A program made the translations under genes and the position numbers. A stretch of 64,000 nucleotides of DNA from JAOUEA01 sp963810915 (GTDB lineage Bacteria; Actinomycetota; UBA4738; HRBIN12), in assembly GCA_963810915.1 (NCBI GenBank), contig CAWEPH010000002.1:186001-250000 (forward strand). The letters are read 5' to 3'. This document shows positions 1-8,908 of this stretch, one piece after another. The notes under the pieces are model-generated. The model was not told the origin of the DNA. It was given only the letters and a program-made list of their open reading frames with translations, and ran no database searches. The stretch's first letter is position 1; the number at the start of each line of letters is the position of its first letter.

Positions 1-2327
1 ATCAGGTTGGTGTAGGCGTTGTTGTCGACGACGGTCGAGTACTCGTCGGGACCCGTGACGCCGTTGATCACGAAATGCCCTCGCTTCTGCGACGAGAAGT
101 ACCCGAGGTCCGCCCACATCCGCGCGGTCTCGACGAGGATCTCGGCGCCGTAGCGGGCCAGGAAGTCGCGGTCCCCGCTCACGCGCACGTACTGCATCAG
201 GGCGTACGCCACGTCGGCATCGATGTGGTACTGGGCGGTGCCCGCCGCGTAGTACGCGGAGGCCTCCTTCCCGTTGATCGTGCGCCAGGGGAACAGCGCG
301 CCGTTCAGGCCCACCTGCCGCGCACGCTCGCGCGCCTGGTCCAGCATCGCGTAGCGGTGGTGCAGGAGGCTCCGCGCGAGGTTGGGCGCCGTGTACACGA
401 GGAACGGCATCACGTAGATCTCGGTGTCCCAGAAGTAGTGGCCCTCGTACCCCTGGCCGGTGAGGCCCTTGGAGGGGATCCCGAACCCCTCCGAGCACGC
501 CGACGCCTGCAGCAGCTGGTACAGGCTGAAGCGCATCGCCTGCTGCAGCAGGGGCGCGCCCTCGGTGCGGACGTCGGCGGACGCCCAGAACGCGTCGATA
601 CGCTGGCGCTGGTTGACGAAGATCGCGTCGAGCCCCTCCGCGCGGGCGCGGTCCAGCGTGCCGCCGACCCGGAAGCTCAGCTCGTCGACCGACTCGTCGG
701 CCGCGTGATGGTAGGCCAGGTACTTGATGAGGCGTACGGGACGGCCCGGCTGGGCCTTCACCCGGTAGACGGCTCGGGCGGAGTCGCCGTTCACCTCCGT
801 CTCCGGCTGAACGTCCTCGCCGAGGTTCGTCTCGTGATCCATGCCGCACGCCATGCGCTGGCCGCTCGAGCGCGTCTGGAAGCCCAGGACGACCCGCGCG
901 CCGGAGGTCCGCCCCGACTTCGGCATCAGCACACCCGGCTCGAAGCCGCGGCCCTTCCGCGGATCCTCGGACGTGCCCGCGTCGGCCCCGGTGTGGGTGA
1001 CGAGCTCTGAGGAGATCGTGAGGGTCGCCGGCCGGTCGAGCGCCGTCACCACGTACTCGATGCATGCGAGGTGCCGCTGGTCCAGCGAGACCATCCGCTT
1101 CGAGCGCACCGAGAAGCGGCGGCCGTCGGCCATCTGCCAGATCACACGCCGCTCCATCACGCCGGCCCGCATGTCGAGCACGCGCTCGTACTCCAGCACC
1201 TCGGCATGGTCGAGGTCGAACGGCTCGTCGTCGACGTAGAGCTTGATCACCGAGCCGTCCGTGGCGTTCACGATGGTCTGCCCGGTCTCGGCGAACCCGA
1301 ACGCCTTCTCCGGATAGACGATGGGCCAGGTCTCGTAGAGGCCGTTCAGGAGCGTGCCGCTCTGGTGAACCGGACGGCCCTCCTCGTGCGTGCCGCGGAG
1401 CCCGAGGTACCCGTTGGCCACGGCGAAGACCGCCTCGAGCTGCGGCACGTTGTCCGGGTTGAACCCCCGCTCCACCAGGCGGAACTCGTCGACGGGGAAC
1501 TCCTCGTCGGCCGCCAGCAGGCGCAGGGCGGCGGCGCGGAGACGGTGCGCCTTGGGTCCCGCCATGTGGCCGGCCTCGGCCGATTCGGTCACGAGGTCGC
1601 CGAGGTCCTTCACCACCATGTCGGCGCCGTGCTCCAGGAGGGCGTCGGTCTGCTCGTCGCGGTCGACGCCGATCACCAGGCCGAAGCCTCCCGCGCGTCC
1701 CGCCTGCACGCCCACGAGCGCGTCCTCGACGACGACCGCGTCGATGGGCTCGACCCCGAGGCGCCGGGCGGCCTCGAGGAACGTGTCCGGCTCCGGCTTC
1801 CCGGGGAGCTGCAGCTCCACGGCGACGGCCCCGTCCACCCTGACGTCGAACAGATCAGCGATGCCGGCTGCGTCCAGCACCTCGGCGCAGTTCTGGCTCG
1901 AGGAGACGACCGCCGTGGCCAGGCCGCGCGCCTGCAGTTCGCGCACCCACGCGACGGATCCGGGGAACGCCTCGACGCCCTCCGTGTGCAGCGCGGACTC
2001 CACGAGCTGCTGCTTGCGGTTGCCGATACCGCCCACCGACTCCTCGTCGGGCAACGAGTCGGCGGACCCCTCCGGCAACACGATGTTCCGCGATGCGAGG
2101 AAGTCGCGGACCCCGTCGTAACGGGGCTTCCCGTCCACGTAGCGCATGTAGTCCTCGGCGGGCGAGAACCGTGGCGTCACGGCCCCGTGCGTCTCGTCCC
2201 AGCGCTCGAGGAACTCGTCGAAGGTGCGTTGCCACGCGGCGGAGTGGAGGCGCGCCGTCGTCGTGAGGACCCCGTCCATGTCGAACAGGACGGCGCGGAA
2301 GCGCTCGTAGATCTCCCGTGGTTCCAC
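1..2327 (-). CDS. Beta-phosphoglucomutase-like HAD / GH65 disaccharide phosphorylase fusion, 3'-partial
   Basis: The protein starts with a HAD domain of about 240 residues (DMDGV, D16/D18, the usual nucleophile and acid/base) and continues into a glycoside hydrolase family 65 domain that runs off the window. The GPDEY motif around E762, carrying the GH65 catalytic acid, is present. The family phosphorolyses trehalose, maltose or kojibiose to beta-glucose-1-phosphate, which the HAD domain could convert to glucose-6-phosphate. The GTG start follows GAGGAGGAG by 4 nt. The frame is open for all 775 codons, unlike most neighbours. It is divergent from otsB and near otsA, which suggests trehalose as substrate, but the substrate cannot be read from sequence. 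The C-terminus lies outside the window. Confidence 0.88.
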   Translation of the reverse strand, partial: MEPREIYERFRAVLFDMDGVLTTTARLHSAAWQRTFDEFLERWDETHGAVTPRFSPAEDYMRYVDGKPRYDGVRDFLASRNIVLPEGSADSLPDEESVGGIGNRKQQLVESALHTEGVEAFPGSVAWVRELQARGLATAVVSSSQNCAEVLDAAGIADLFDVRVDGAVAVELQLPGKPEPDTFLEAARRLGVEPIDAVVVEDALVGVQAGRAGGFGLVIGVDRDEQTDALLEHGADMVVKDLGDLVTESAEAGHMAGPKAHRLRAAALRLLAADEEFPVDEFRLVERGFNPDNVPQLEAVFAVANGYLGLRGTHEEGRPVHQSGTLLNGLYETWPIVYPEKAFGFAETGQTIVNATDGSVIKLYVDDEPFDLDHAEVLEYERVLDMRAGVMERRVIWQMADGRRFSVRSKRMVSLDQRHLACIEYVVTALDRPATLTISSELVTHTGADAGTSEDPRKGRGFEPGVLMPKSGRTSGARVVLGFQTRSSGQRMACGMDHETNLGEDVQPETEVNGDSARAVYRVKAQPGRPVRLIKYLAYHHAADESVDELSFRVGGTLDRARAEGLDAIFVNQRQRIDAFWASADVRTEGAPLLQQAMRFSLYQLLQASACSEGFGIPSKGLTGQGYEGHYFWDTEIYVMPFLVYTAPNLARSLLHHRYAMLDQARERARQVGLNGALFPWRTINGKEASAYYAAGTAQYHIDADVAYALMQYVRVSGDRDFLARYGAEILVETARMWADLGYFSSQKRGHFVINGVTGPDEYSTVVDNNAYTNL

Positions 2328-2473
2328 GGCTCCTCCTCGCACACACGTAACAGCCGGCGCCGGGTCGACGCCGACCGAGCAATCTACCTGGAGATGGTGG
2401 CAGCGCCACGGCCCCAGGTCACGCACCCTCGTGCGGGTTCCGCACCCGCCGTGCGGCGACGCCCGGGGCGGCC

Positions 2474-2479
2474 TAGCAT
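2474..2479 (+). promoter_or_regulatory. Candidate -10 box (TAGCAT) for leaderless otsB
   Basis: TAGCAT ends 6 nt before the otsB ATG and no Shine-Dalgarno sequence lies between. Transcription would start at or next to the start codon. No clear -35 element is visible. Confidence 0.5.
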
Positions 2480-2485
2480 CGGTGC

Positions 2486-3230
2486 ATGAGCGCCGCCGAC
2501 CCGATCGGGGCCTTCCGTGCCGCCCACCAACGAGGCCTGCGCGCCGGGGTCCTCCTGGACTTCGACGGCACCCTCAGCCCGATCGTCGCCCGGCCCGACC
2601 TCGCCCGGATGCAGCCCGGGGCGCACGAGGCCCTCGAACGCCTGGCGCGAGCGCTACCCCGTCGTCGCGGTGGTGTCGGGGCGCACGGCCCCCGAGCTCG
2701 AGGTTCTCGTCGAGGTGCCGGGCATCCACCTGGTGGCGTCCTACGGTCTGCGCGCACCCGAGGACCTGGCGCCGGCCGTGCTGGACGCGGTGCGCGGCGC
2801 CGCGGCCGCCGTCCCGGGGGCCCGAGTGGAGCTCAAGGGCGGATCCGTCGCCGTGCACGTACGCGGCACCGATGATCCCGATGCCGCCGACGAGGAGCTA
2901 CGTGGCCCCCTCGGTGCGATCGGCCTCGAACACGGCCTCGATCTGATCGACGGCAAGCGCGTGCTCGAGCTCGTCCCGGCCGGACGACCGTTGAAGGAGG
3001 GTGCGGTCGAACGCCTGCTCGAGCAGGAGCGATTGGAGGCCGTCCTGTACGCGGGCGATGACGTCGCCGACCTCCGGGCCTTCGCGGCGCTCGATCGCGC
3101 GCGCCGGGACGGTGTGCTCACCGTGAAGATCGCCGTACGGGGCGAGGAGACCCCGGCGACGCTGGCCGCGGCGGCGGATCTCGTCGTGGAGGGCCCGCCC
3201 GATCTCGTGCGCCTACTGCAGGACCTCTAG
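2486..3230 (+). CDS. otsB: Trehalose-6-phosphate phosphatase OtsB (one apparent frameshift)
   Basis: HAD-superfamily phosphatase that releases trehalose from trehalose-6-phosphate. Motif I (LLDFDGTLSP) is near residue 24, VVSGR follows, and the late motif AGDDVADLRAF carries the Mg-binding aspartates. At about 2,645-2,655 the frame shifts by one base: ...ALERLA in the first frame continues as ERYPVVAVVSGR in the next. The repaired product is about 247 residues, normal for the family. Its TAG stop lies within a CTAG that also supplies the stop of convergent otsA. The start ATG follows a TAGCAT box by 6 nt. The frameshift looks technical because the sequence is conserved on both sides. Confidence 0.88.
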
Positions 3231-4703
3231 CGCCGCGAGGGCGGCCGGATCTGATCCACCGCGTCGAGTTGATCCGCGAGCCACGTGGGGGGTGTGTGCG
3301 CCTGGATCGTGCGGGTCATCCCCCGCGCGCGGCGGGTCCGCTCCTCCTGCGGCATCTCCAAGGCCTCTCGGATCGCCTCGGCTGTCTCCGCGAGGTCGAA
3401 CGGGTTGATCCCCAGCGCGTGGCGCCCGAGCCGCGCATACGCCCCGGCGTTCCTCGACAGCACCACCGTGCCGTCCTGGCGATTCACGAGCGGTCCCTCC
3501 ATCGCCACGAGGTTCATGCCGTCGTACGAGGGGTTGACCAACAGGACGTCGTAGAGGTCGTAGGCGGCCACCGCGTACCCGTAGTCCTCCTGCACCTTCA
3601 CGGTGATGGGCCGCCATGCCCTTCGTGCCGAACTCCGCGTTCACGCGCTCCGCCTCGGCGAGGCATTCCTCGCCGTAGGTCTGGTACTCGGGCACGTCTT
3701 CTCGCGACGGGCTGAACAGGCAGAGGAACTGCACGCGCCCCTTCCATGACGGGTTGCGGCGTAGGAACAGCCCGAAGCCCATGAACCCCCGCAGGATGTT
3801 CTTCGACGGCTCCAGGCGGTCGACCCGCAGGATCATGGCCCCGTCACCTCGCCACTCCTGAAGCTCGTCGCGGACGGCGCGCGTCTCCTCGAGGGCGGCC
3901 GTCTCACGCAGGGGGTGGGCGTTCACGGCGACGGGGAACGAACGGACGGCGGCGGTATGGCCCTCCAGCTCGAGCCGTCCGCCCCGCAGCACCTTGAGGC
4001 CCGGGATGCTCCGCGCCGACAGCAGGTAGTTCTCCGCCCACATCTTCGACTGGAACCCGAGCACGTCGGCCCCCGCCAGTCCGCGCAACACGGCATCGCG
4101 CATCTGCACCGGAAGGATCCGCAGGTAGGTCGCGCCCGCGAACGGCGTGTGGGAGAAATGCACGATCTTGGCGTCGGGCACCAGCTCCCGGAGCATCCCC
4201 GGCACGAGGCAGAGGTGGTAGTCCTGGATCAGATACACGGGGTCGCGATCCGCCTCGTCGGCGAGCGCGAGCGCGAACTGCCGGTTCGCCTCGACGAAGG
4301 CGCTCCAGTCGTCCTGCGTGGCGTCGTCGAACATCGGCATGCGCGGGATGTCCCAGAGGTTGTGGTGGACGAACCACAGGATCCGGTTGGAGATCTCGTT
4401 GTAGTAGCCCTCGTAGCGCTCCGGCGGGATCACGACGTAGCGCACGCGCTGATGAGACTCGGGTTCGATCGTTCGGCCCTTCAGCGCCACCGTGCGGTCG
4501 CCCTCGGTCATCGCCGCGGCCACCCATGCCGTATCGTCGCGGAAGAACACGCCGGACAGCGCCGTCACGAGCCCACCCGTCCCCCGTCGACCGGCGAGCC
4601 GTCCCTGCTCGTTCCGCTCGAAGGCGATCGGCGCCCTGTTCGAGGCCACGACGATGGACGCTTCCATCGCGCTCAGCTGCCGGACCGTTCCGCTGCGAGA
4701 CAT
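3227..4703 (-). CDS. otsA: Trehalose-6-phosphate synthase OtsA (one apparent frameshift)
   Basis: GT20 glycosyltransferase joining a nucleotide-activated glucose to glucose-6-phosphate; it is the step before OtsB. Visible family elements are VVASNRAP near the N-terminus, GTGGLVTAL (glucose-6-phosphate/UDP loop), WFVHHNLW, QDYHLCLVPGMLR, HFSHTPF, RVDRLEPSKNI and, after the shift, NPSYDGMNLVAMEG. An extra base at about 3,615-3,620 breaks the frame; removing it restores GTKGWRPITVKVQEDYG. The ATG at 4703 is chosen because a TAGACT box ends 8 nt upstream; an internal ATG at 4667 (MEASIVVASNRAP) is the alternative. It is convergent with otsB and shares its stop tetranucleotide. Confidence 0.9.
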
Positions 4704-4711
4704 CCGGGCTC

Positions 4712-4717
4712 AGTCTA
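4712..4717 (-). promoter_or_regulatory. Candidate -10 box (TAGACT) for otsA
   Basis: On the minus strand TAGACT ends 8 nt before the otsA ATG at 4703. It sits back to back with the + strand TAGACT at 4778-4783 that serves the MFS gene. Confidence 0.5.
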
Positions 4718-4777
4718 GGGGGTGTCGACGCATGCGCGCTCCGCCCCAGTGCGGCGTGGCCTCGTGAGCCGCGCCCC

Positions 4778-4783
4778 TAGACT
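4778..4783 (+). promoter_or_regulatory. Candidate -10 box (TAGACT) for the MFS gene
   Basis: TAGACT is followed by 9 nt (CGGGAGACC) and then ATG. The spacer contains GGGAG, but a transcript starting 7 nt after the box would barely include it. Confidence 0.45.
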
Positions 4784-4792
4784 CGGGAGACC

Positions 4793-6160
4793 ATGGCTGC
4801 CGGAAGCGTCGCTCCCCTCGCGCCCGCACCCCGTTGGCGGGAGGTCTTCCGCGGGCGCCGTGGGCGCCTCACCACGGGCCTGCTGCTCCTGGAGGCGCTG
4901 GTGGCGGTGCAGTCCCTCGTGATCGTCACGATCCTGCCCGACGTCCGCCGGGATCTGGGGATGACCCAGCTCTACGGGCTGGTGTTCACCGCCACCGGGC
5001 TCTCCACGCTCGGCGCGATCCCCATCGCCGGACGCGCGCTCGACCGGTTCGGGGCCGCGCGGGTCCTGCCGATCGTGCTCGCGGTCTTCGCGGGCGGGGC
5101 GGTGATCGCGGCCACGGCGCCGACGATGCCCGTCCTGCTGTTGGGGCAGTTCGTGCTGGGGGCGGGGGGCGGCGGCCTGTACGCCATCTCGCTCGGCACG
5201 GTGGCGAAGATGTATCCCGACGACCTGCGGCCCCGCGTCCTGGCGCTCCTGGCGTCCATGTGGATCCTGCCGGGGCTGGTGGGCCCGCCACTCGGCGCGC
5301 TGATCGCTAGCACGGTGGGCTGGCGATGGGCCTACGTGCCCCCGCTACCCGTGCTGCTGGTGGGCTGGCTCCTGATCGCGCCCGCACTCGACCTCGTCCC
5401 GGGGTCCGACGGCCCGCGGACGACGCTCTCCGTACGGTGGCCGCTGCAGCTCATGGTCGGCGCGGGCCTCGTCTTCACGTCGCTCACCGTGGTGCGCTGG
5501 TGGGCGCTGGCGCCGATCGCGGCGGGGCTCGCGATCGCGTGGCCTGCGCTGCGACGGATCGCGCCCGCGGGCACGTTCCGCGCCGCGCGCGGCGTGCCGG
5601 CCGCGGCGGCATCGGCCTTCCTGCTCTCGATGGGCTTCCTGGCCATGGACGCGTTCCTGACGTTGATGCTGACCGGCGTGCGCGGCATCTCGCTGGGGTT
5701 CGCGGGACTCGCGGTCACCTCGGCCACGCTCACCTGGGCGGCGGGGAGCGCCTGGCAGTCGGGCCGCGCCCAGCGCGTGCCCCTCACGCGTCTGATGTGC
5801 TTCGGCACCGTCCTCGTGCTCCTCGGTGAGATCGCGGTCGCGACCACATTGATCCTCGCCGTTCCCCTGGCGGTGGCGTTCGTGGGCTGGGCGGTCGTCG
5901 GTCTGGGCATGGGCATCACGTTCCCGACGCCGCCGCTCGCCACGATGCGCCGGTCCAAGGCCGGCGAGGAGGCGGGCGAGCTGTCCTCCGTGCTGCTGAT
6001 GGACATGCTCGGTGTGGCCACCGGATCGGGTCTCGGGGGTGCCGCGGTGGCGCTGTCGGAGGCGCTGGGGGCCCCGTTGCGCGCGGGCCTGGCGGGAGCG
6101 TTCGCGATCGGCGGGGTCGCGCTGGTGGCGCTGCTGTTCACGAGCCTCCGGCTCGACTGA
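4793..6160 (+). CDS. MFS-type multidrug/solute exporter
   Basis: Intact 455-residue membrane protein with about 12 hydrophobic spans. The first (around 26-47) precedes the cytoplasmic loop GRALDRFGAARV, an MFS motif-A-like signature between spans 2 and 3. Gly/Ala-rich spans such as LLGQFVLGAGGGGLYAISLGT and the loop MYPDDLRPRVLALLAS resemble drug-proton antiporters of the DHA family. Substrate is unknown. It is divergent from otsA; the next gene, a hydrolase, follows after about 40 nt. No frameshift is needed. Confidence 0.85.
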   Translation: MAAGSVAPLAPAPRWREVFRGRRGRLTTGLLLLEALVAVQSLVIVTILPDVRRDLGMTQLYGLVFTATGLSTLGAIPIAGRALDRFGAARVLPIVLAVFAGGAVIAATAPTMPVLLLGQFVLGAGGGGLYAISLGTVAKMYPDDLRPRVLALLASMWILPGLVGPPLGALIASTVGWRWAYVPPLPVLLVGWLLIAPALDLVPGSDGPRTTLSVRWPLQLMVGAGLVFTSLTVVRWWALAPIAAGLAIAWPALRRIAPAGTFRAARGVPAAAASAFLLSMGFLAMDAFLTLMLTGVRGISLGFAGLAVTSATLTWAAGSAWQSGRAQRVPLTRLMCFGTVLVLLGEIAVATTLILAVPLAVAFVGWAVVGLGMGITFPTPPLATMRRSKAGEEAGELSSVLLMDMLGVATGSGLGGAAVALSEALGAPLRAGLAGAFAIGGVALVALLFTSLRLD

Positions 6161-6188
6161 GCGACGGCGGCTGCGGCACGGGGTGCCC

Positions 6189-6194
6189 TATGAT
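6189..6194 (+). promoter_or_regulatory. Candidate -10 box (TATGAT)
   Basis: TATGAT lies 7 nt before the ATG at 6202. It overlaps an earlier in-frame ATG at 6190, which argues that 6202 is the real start. Confidence 0.5.
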
Positions 6195-6201
6195 GCCGCC
6201 G

Positions 6202-7088
6202 ATGCCACACGACCGCATCGACGTAGGCCATATCGAGCTCATCGCGCTGCTGGACTGCGACGGCGAGATCAGCGCGATGGCCGAGTCGTTCCCCGACTTC
6301 CCCTCCGCAGAGCTGCTCGCGTACCGTGAGCGCTACCCGGGCGTGTACGGGGCTACCGGGGGCTGGCAGCTTAAGGTGCGGGGCTGGCTGATCCGTCATC
6401 CCGGCGGCGTGATCCTCGTCGACACGGGGATCGGCGTACGCGGCGCACCGGGTCCGACGTGGTTCGGTGCGCCGGGCCGACTGATGGACTCGCTGCACGA
6501 GACCGGCACCCCGGCGGACGCGATCGACACCGTCGTGATCTCCCACGTGCACGACGACCACATCGGGGGCACCGTGGTCTTCGCGCCCGCAGAGCCAGGG
6601 GGGGACCTCGTGCCCGCGCCCGCCTTCCCCAACGCGCGCCACCTCCTACAGCGCGCCGACTGGGACTGGGAGCGCGAGGCGGCGGAGCGCGACGAGGAGG
6701 ACGCGCTCATCGTGTCCACCCTGCTCACCCCCATCGAGGACGCCGGCCTCCTCGATCTGATCGAAGGAGACCGTCGAGCTGGCCGACGGCATCACGCTCC
6801 ACCACGCGCCCGGGACACACGCCGGGCCACCAGGTGGTGCGGGTGCGCTCGCAGGGCCGGCGAGCGATCGTCTCGGCCGACGCCTTCAACCACCCGGCCC
6901 AGCTCTCACACCCCGACTGGCCGAGCGGTACGGACGCGGTCCACGCGCAGGCCGCGGCGACGCGACGCGCGCTGATCGCCGAGCTGCTCTCCAACCCCGG
7001 GACCACCATCGCACCGACCCACTTCGCCGAGCCCTTCGGACGGATGAAGACGGGTCCCGACGGCCTCGCCGCCTGGGTGCCGCTCTAG
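6202..7088 (+). CDS. Metallo-beta-lactamase-fold hydrolase (two apparent frameshifts)
   Basis: The zinc-binding motif HVHDDH is present around residue 115, followed after the frameshifts by APGHTPGH (third metal His) and PTHFAEP near the end. This is the order of MBL-fold hydrolases in the glyoxalase II/quorum-quenching lactonase group. The frame shifts by one base near 6,766 and again near 6,815; removing one base at each restores IEETVELADGITLHHAPGHTPGHQ. The repaired product is about 295 residues with no signal peptide, so it is probably cytoplasmic. Substrate is unknown. Its stop shares the tetranucleotide CTAG with the convergent serine hydrolase. Confidence 0.82.
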
Positions 7089-8314
7089 CCGCCGACCTCG
7101 CCGCTCAGGACGTCGGCGATCGCGAAGGCCGCGTCCGAGGTCCACCGGTCCGCGCGGGCATCGAGGGCGTCGGCCCACGTGGAGAACTTCGCGATCACGA
7201 CCCGCGCCGGCACGTGCACGAAGATCATCTGGCCGTTGATGCCGTACCCGGCGTACGCAGGGATGTGCGGCGCCACCACCCACCATTTGTTGCGGTAGTG
7301 GGCTCCCGGACGCCGATCCTCCGCGTCCGCGCCCTCGGCGAAGGCCTCCCGGCCGTCCGCGGCCCCGCGCACGATGTCCGCGATCCACGCCTTCGGGATG
7401 ATCCGCCTGGCCCCACGACGTCCCCCGTTGGCGAACAGGAGCCCGAACCGGGCCAGATCGCGCAGCGTCGCGCACATGCCGCCGTCGGCCATCGCGTTGC
7501 CGTGCGCGTCCACGGTGATCTCCGCGTCGAACTCGGCCCCCATCGGCTGCCACACCTCGCGTGCGATCAGCTCAGGCAGCCGAGCGCCTCCTGCGCGCTC
7601 GATCACCCAGCCGAGCACGTCGGTGAGGACCGACCGGTAGCGGAACGGCCCGCCGTGGGGTCCGTCGTTCGTCAGCGTCGCGTAGTAACTGAGGGCGTCG
7701 GCAGGTAACCGCGCGGAGGTGCGCGGGCGCCAGAGGTAGATCTGTTCGTACACGCGCACCTCCGCTCCGAGGTCGGTGTAGTCCTCGTTGAACCGGGTCC
7801 CGGCGCGCATGTCCAGCAGGTGCTGCACCGTGCACCCCTCGAACGAGGTGCCCCGGAGCTCCGGGACGTAGCGCACCACCTCCGCGTCGACGTCGAGCAG
7901 TCGCCGGCCGGCGAGGATCCCCGCCACCGTGGACGTGACCGACTTGGAAACCGACATCATCAGATGCGTCGTGTCGGCCGTCATGCCGTTGAAGTACCGC
8001 TCGGTCACGACCCGTCCCCTGTGCAGCACCAGGTACCCGTCGGTGGCGGTCTCCTCGAGCATCGTCGCGACGCGCATGCTCCGCCTGCCGGTGCGGAACG
8101 TCAGCGTCTCGAGGTCCCGTTCGGCGCGCGGGAGTCGCCAGGGCGGGCCGTCCCCGCGCGGGATCCGCGCGGTCGGGATCAGGTCGCGCACGTGCTGGAA
8201 CCCCCAGCGGTTGAAGGGGGGGTCCTGCCAGTTCGCGAGCGAGACGAGCTTCCCGGGCGGTGGCGGCGTGCCCTGCATCAGGCCCTGGGAAGAGGCCGTT
8301 CGATAGCGCGGCAT
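7085..8314 (-). CDS. Serine hydrolase, beta-lactamase/6-aminohexanoate-dimer hydrolase (NylB)-like
   Basis: Intact, 409 residues from the chosen ATG. S121-V-S-K124 (MMSVSKSVT) is the S-x-x-K nucleophile motif. The second-motif tyrosine appears in FRYRSVLTDVLGW, the arrangement seen in NylB-like esterases rather than true class C beta-lactamases (Y-x-N). Later motifs include MCATLRDLARFGLLFANGG and YGINGQMIFV. There is no signal peptide. The start at 8314 is preferred over 8350 because TACGTT ends 7 nt before it. The likely activity is hydrolysis of an ester or amide; the natural substrate is unknown. Confidence 0.85.
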   Translation of the reverse strand: MPRYRTASSQGLMQGTPPPPGKLVSLANWQDPPFNRWGFQHVRDLIPTARIPRGDGPPWRLPRAERDLETLTFRTGRRSMRVATMLEETATDGYLVLHRGRVVTERYFNGMTADTTHLMMSVSKSVTSTVAGILAGRRLLDVDAEVVRYVPELRGTSFEGCTVQHLLDMRAGTRFNEDYTDLGAEVRVYEQIYLWRPRTSARLPADALSYYATLTNDGPHGGPFRYRSVLTDVLGWVIERAGGARLPELIAREVWQPMGAEFDAEITVDAHGNAMADGGMCATLRDLARFGLLFANGGRRGARRIIPKAWIADIVRGAADGREAFAEGADAEDRRPGAHYRNKWWVVAPHIPAYAGYGINGQMIFVHVPARVVIAKFSTWADALDARADRWTSDAAFAIADVLSGEVGG

Positions 8315-8321
8315 GGCGCGG

Positions 8322-8327
8322 AACGTA
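8322..8327 (-). promoter_or_regulatory. Candidate -10 box (TACGTT)
   Basis: On the minus strand TACGTT ends 7 nt before the ATG at 8314, fitting the leaderless pattern seen across the window. It lies inside the longer alternative reading frame that begins at 8350. Confidence 0.4.
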
Positions 8328-8427
8328 GCGGGAAGGGACCCGGGCGGCAACAGCGTCCCCCCGATGGGGGTCCTCCCTCCGGGTGAGTGACACCCCCAGG
8401 CGGCTTGGGTAGGGTGAACCCTTCCTC

Positions 8428-8877
8428 ATGACGTTCAGACGATCTCTCATCGGACTGACGCTTGTGGTGGTCGTCCTCGTGACGGCGGCGAGCCCCGCGC
8501 AGGCGCGGGCTCGGAGCCGGGAACTCCGGCACCGCATGCTCTCCCTCGTGAACCGCTCGCGCCACGCGCATGGGCTGGGTTCGCTGCGCCTCAACGCGCA
8601 CGTATCCCGCTACGCGACGCAGCACAGCCGGCGGATGGCGGGGCAGGGCACGCTCTACCACTCCACGAGCGTCTGGCCCGTGGTCCGCTCGCTGGGAGCG
8701 CGGACCTGGGGCGAGAACGTGGGGATGTCGGGAAGCCTCAAGGTCTTGGAGAGGGCCTTCATGGCGAGCCCGACGCATCGCGCGAACAACCTCGCTGCCC
8801 GGTTCCACAAGATCGGGATCGGCGTGGTGCGCGCCCACGGGGCGTTCTGGGTCACGCTGGACTTCTACGGAGCCTGA
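8428..8877 (+). CDS. Secreted CAP/SCP-domain protein (YkwD-like)
   Basis: 149 residues. A signal peptide (MTFRRS, then a Val/Leu-rich core ending near ASPAQA) precedes a single CAP domain. Recognisable pieces are LVNRSRHAHGLGSLRLN, YATQHSRRMAGQGTLYHS, TWGENVGMSG, FMASPTHRANNL and a C-terminal FHKIGIGVVRAHGAFWVTLDFYG, with the usual CAP-cavity His and Glu. Function of bacterial CAP proteins is mostly unsettled; an extracellular role is inferred. A TAGGGT lies 12 nt upstream and there is no clear ribosome-binding site. The gene is intact and is followed by the convergent end of the glutamate dehydrogenase gene 31 nt away. Confidence 0.85.
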   Translation: MTFRRSLIGLTLVVVVLVTAASPAQARARSRELRHRMLSLVNRSRHAHGLGSLRLNAHVSRYATQHSRRMAGQGTLYHSTSVWPVVRSLGARTWGENVGMSGSLKVLERAFMASPTHRANNLAARFHKIGIGVVRAHGAFWVTLDFYGA

Positions 8878-8908
8878 GCACAGGCCGGGTGTCCCAAGCC
8901 GGACGCCC

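Noticed and set aside
75..2489. Two long plus-strand frames over the first gene
   Set aside because: They mirror the HAD/GH65 coding frame on the minus strand, which carries the catalytic motifs.
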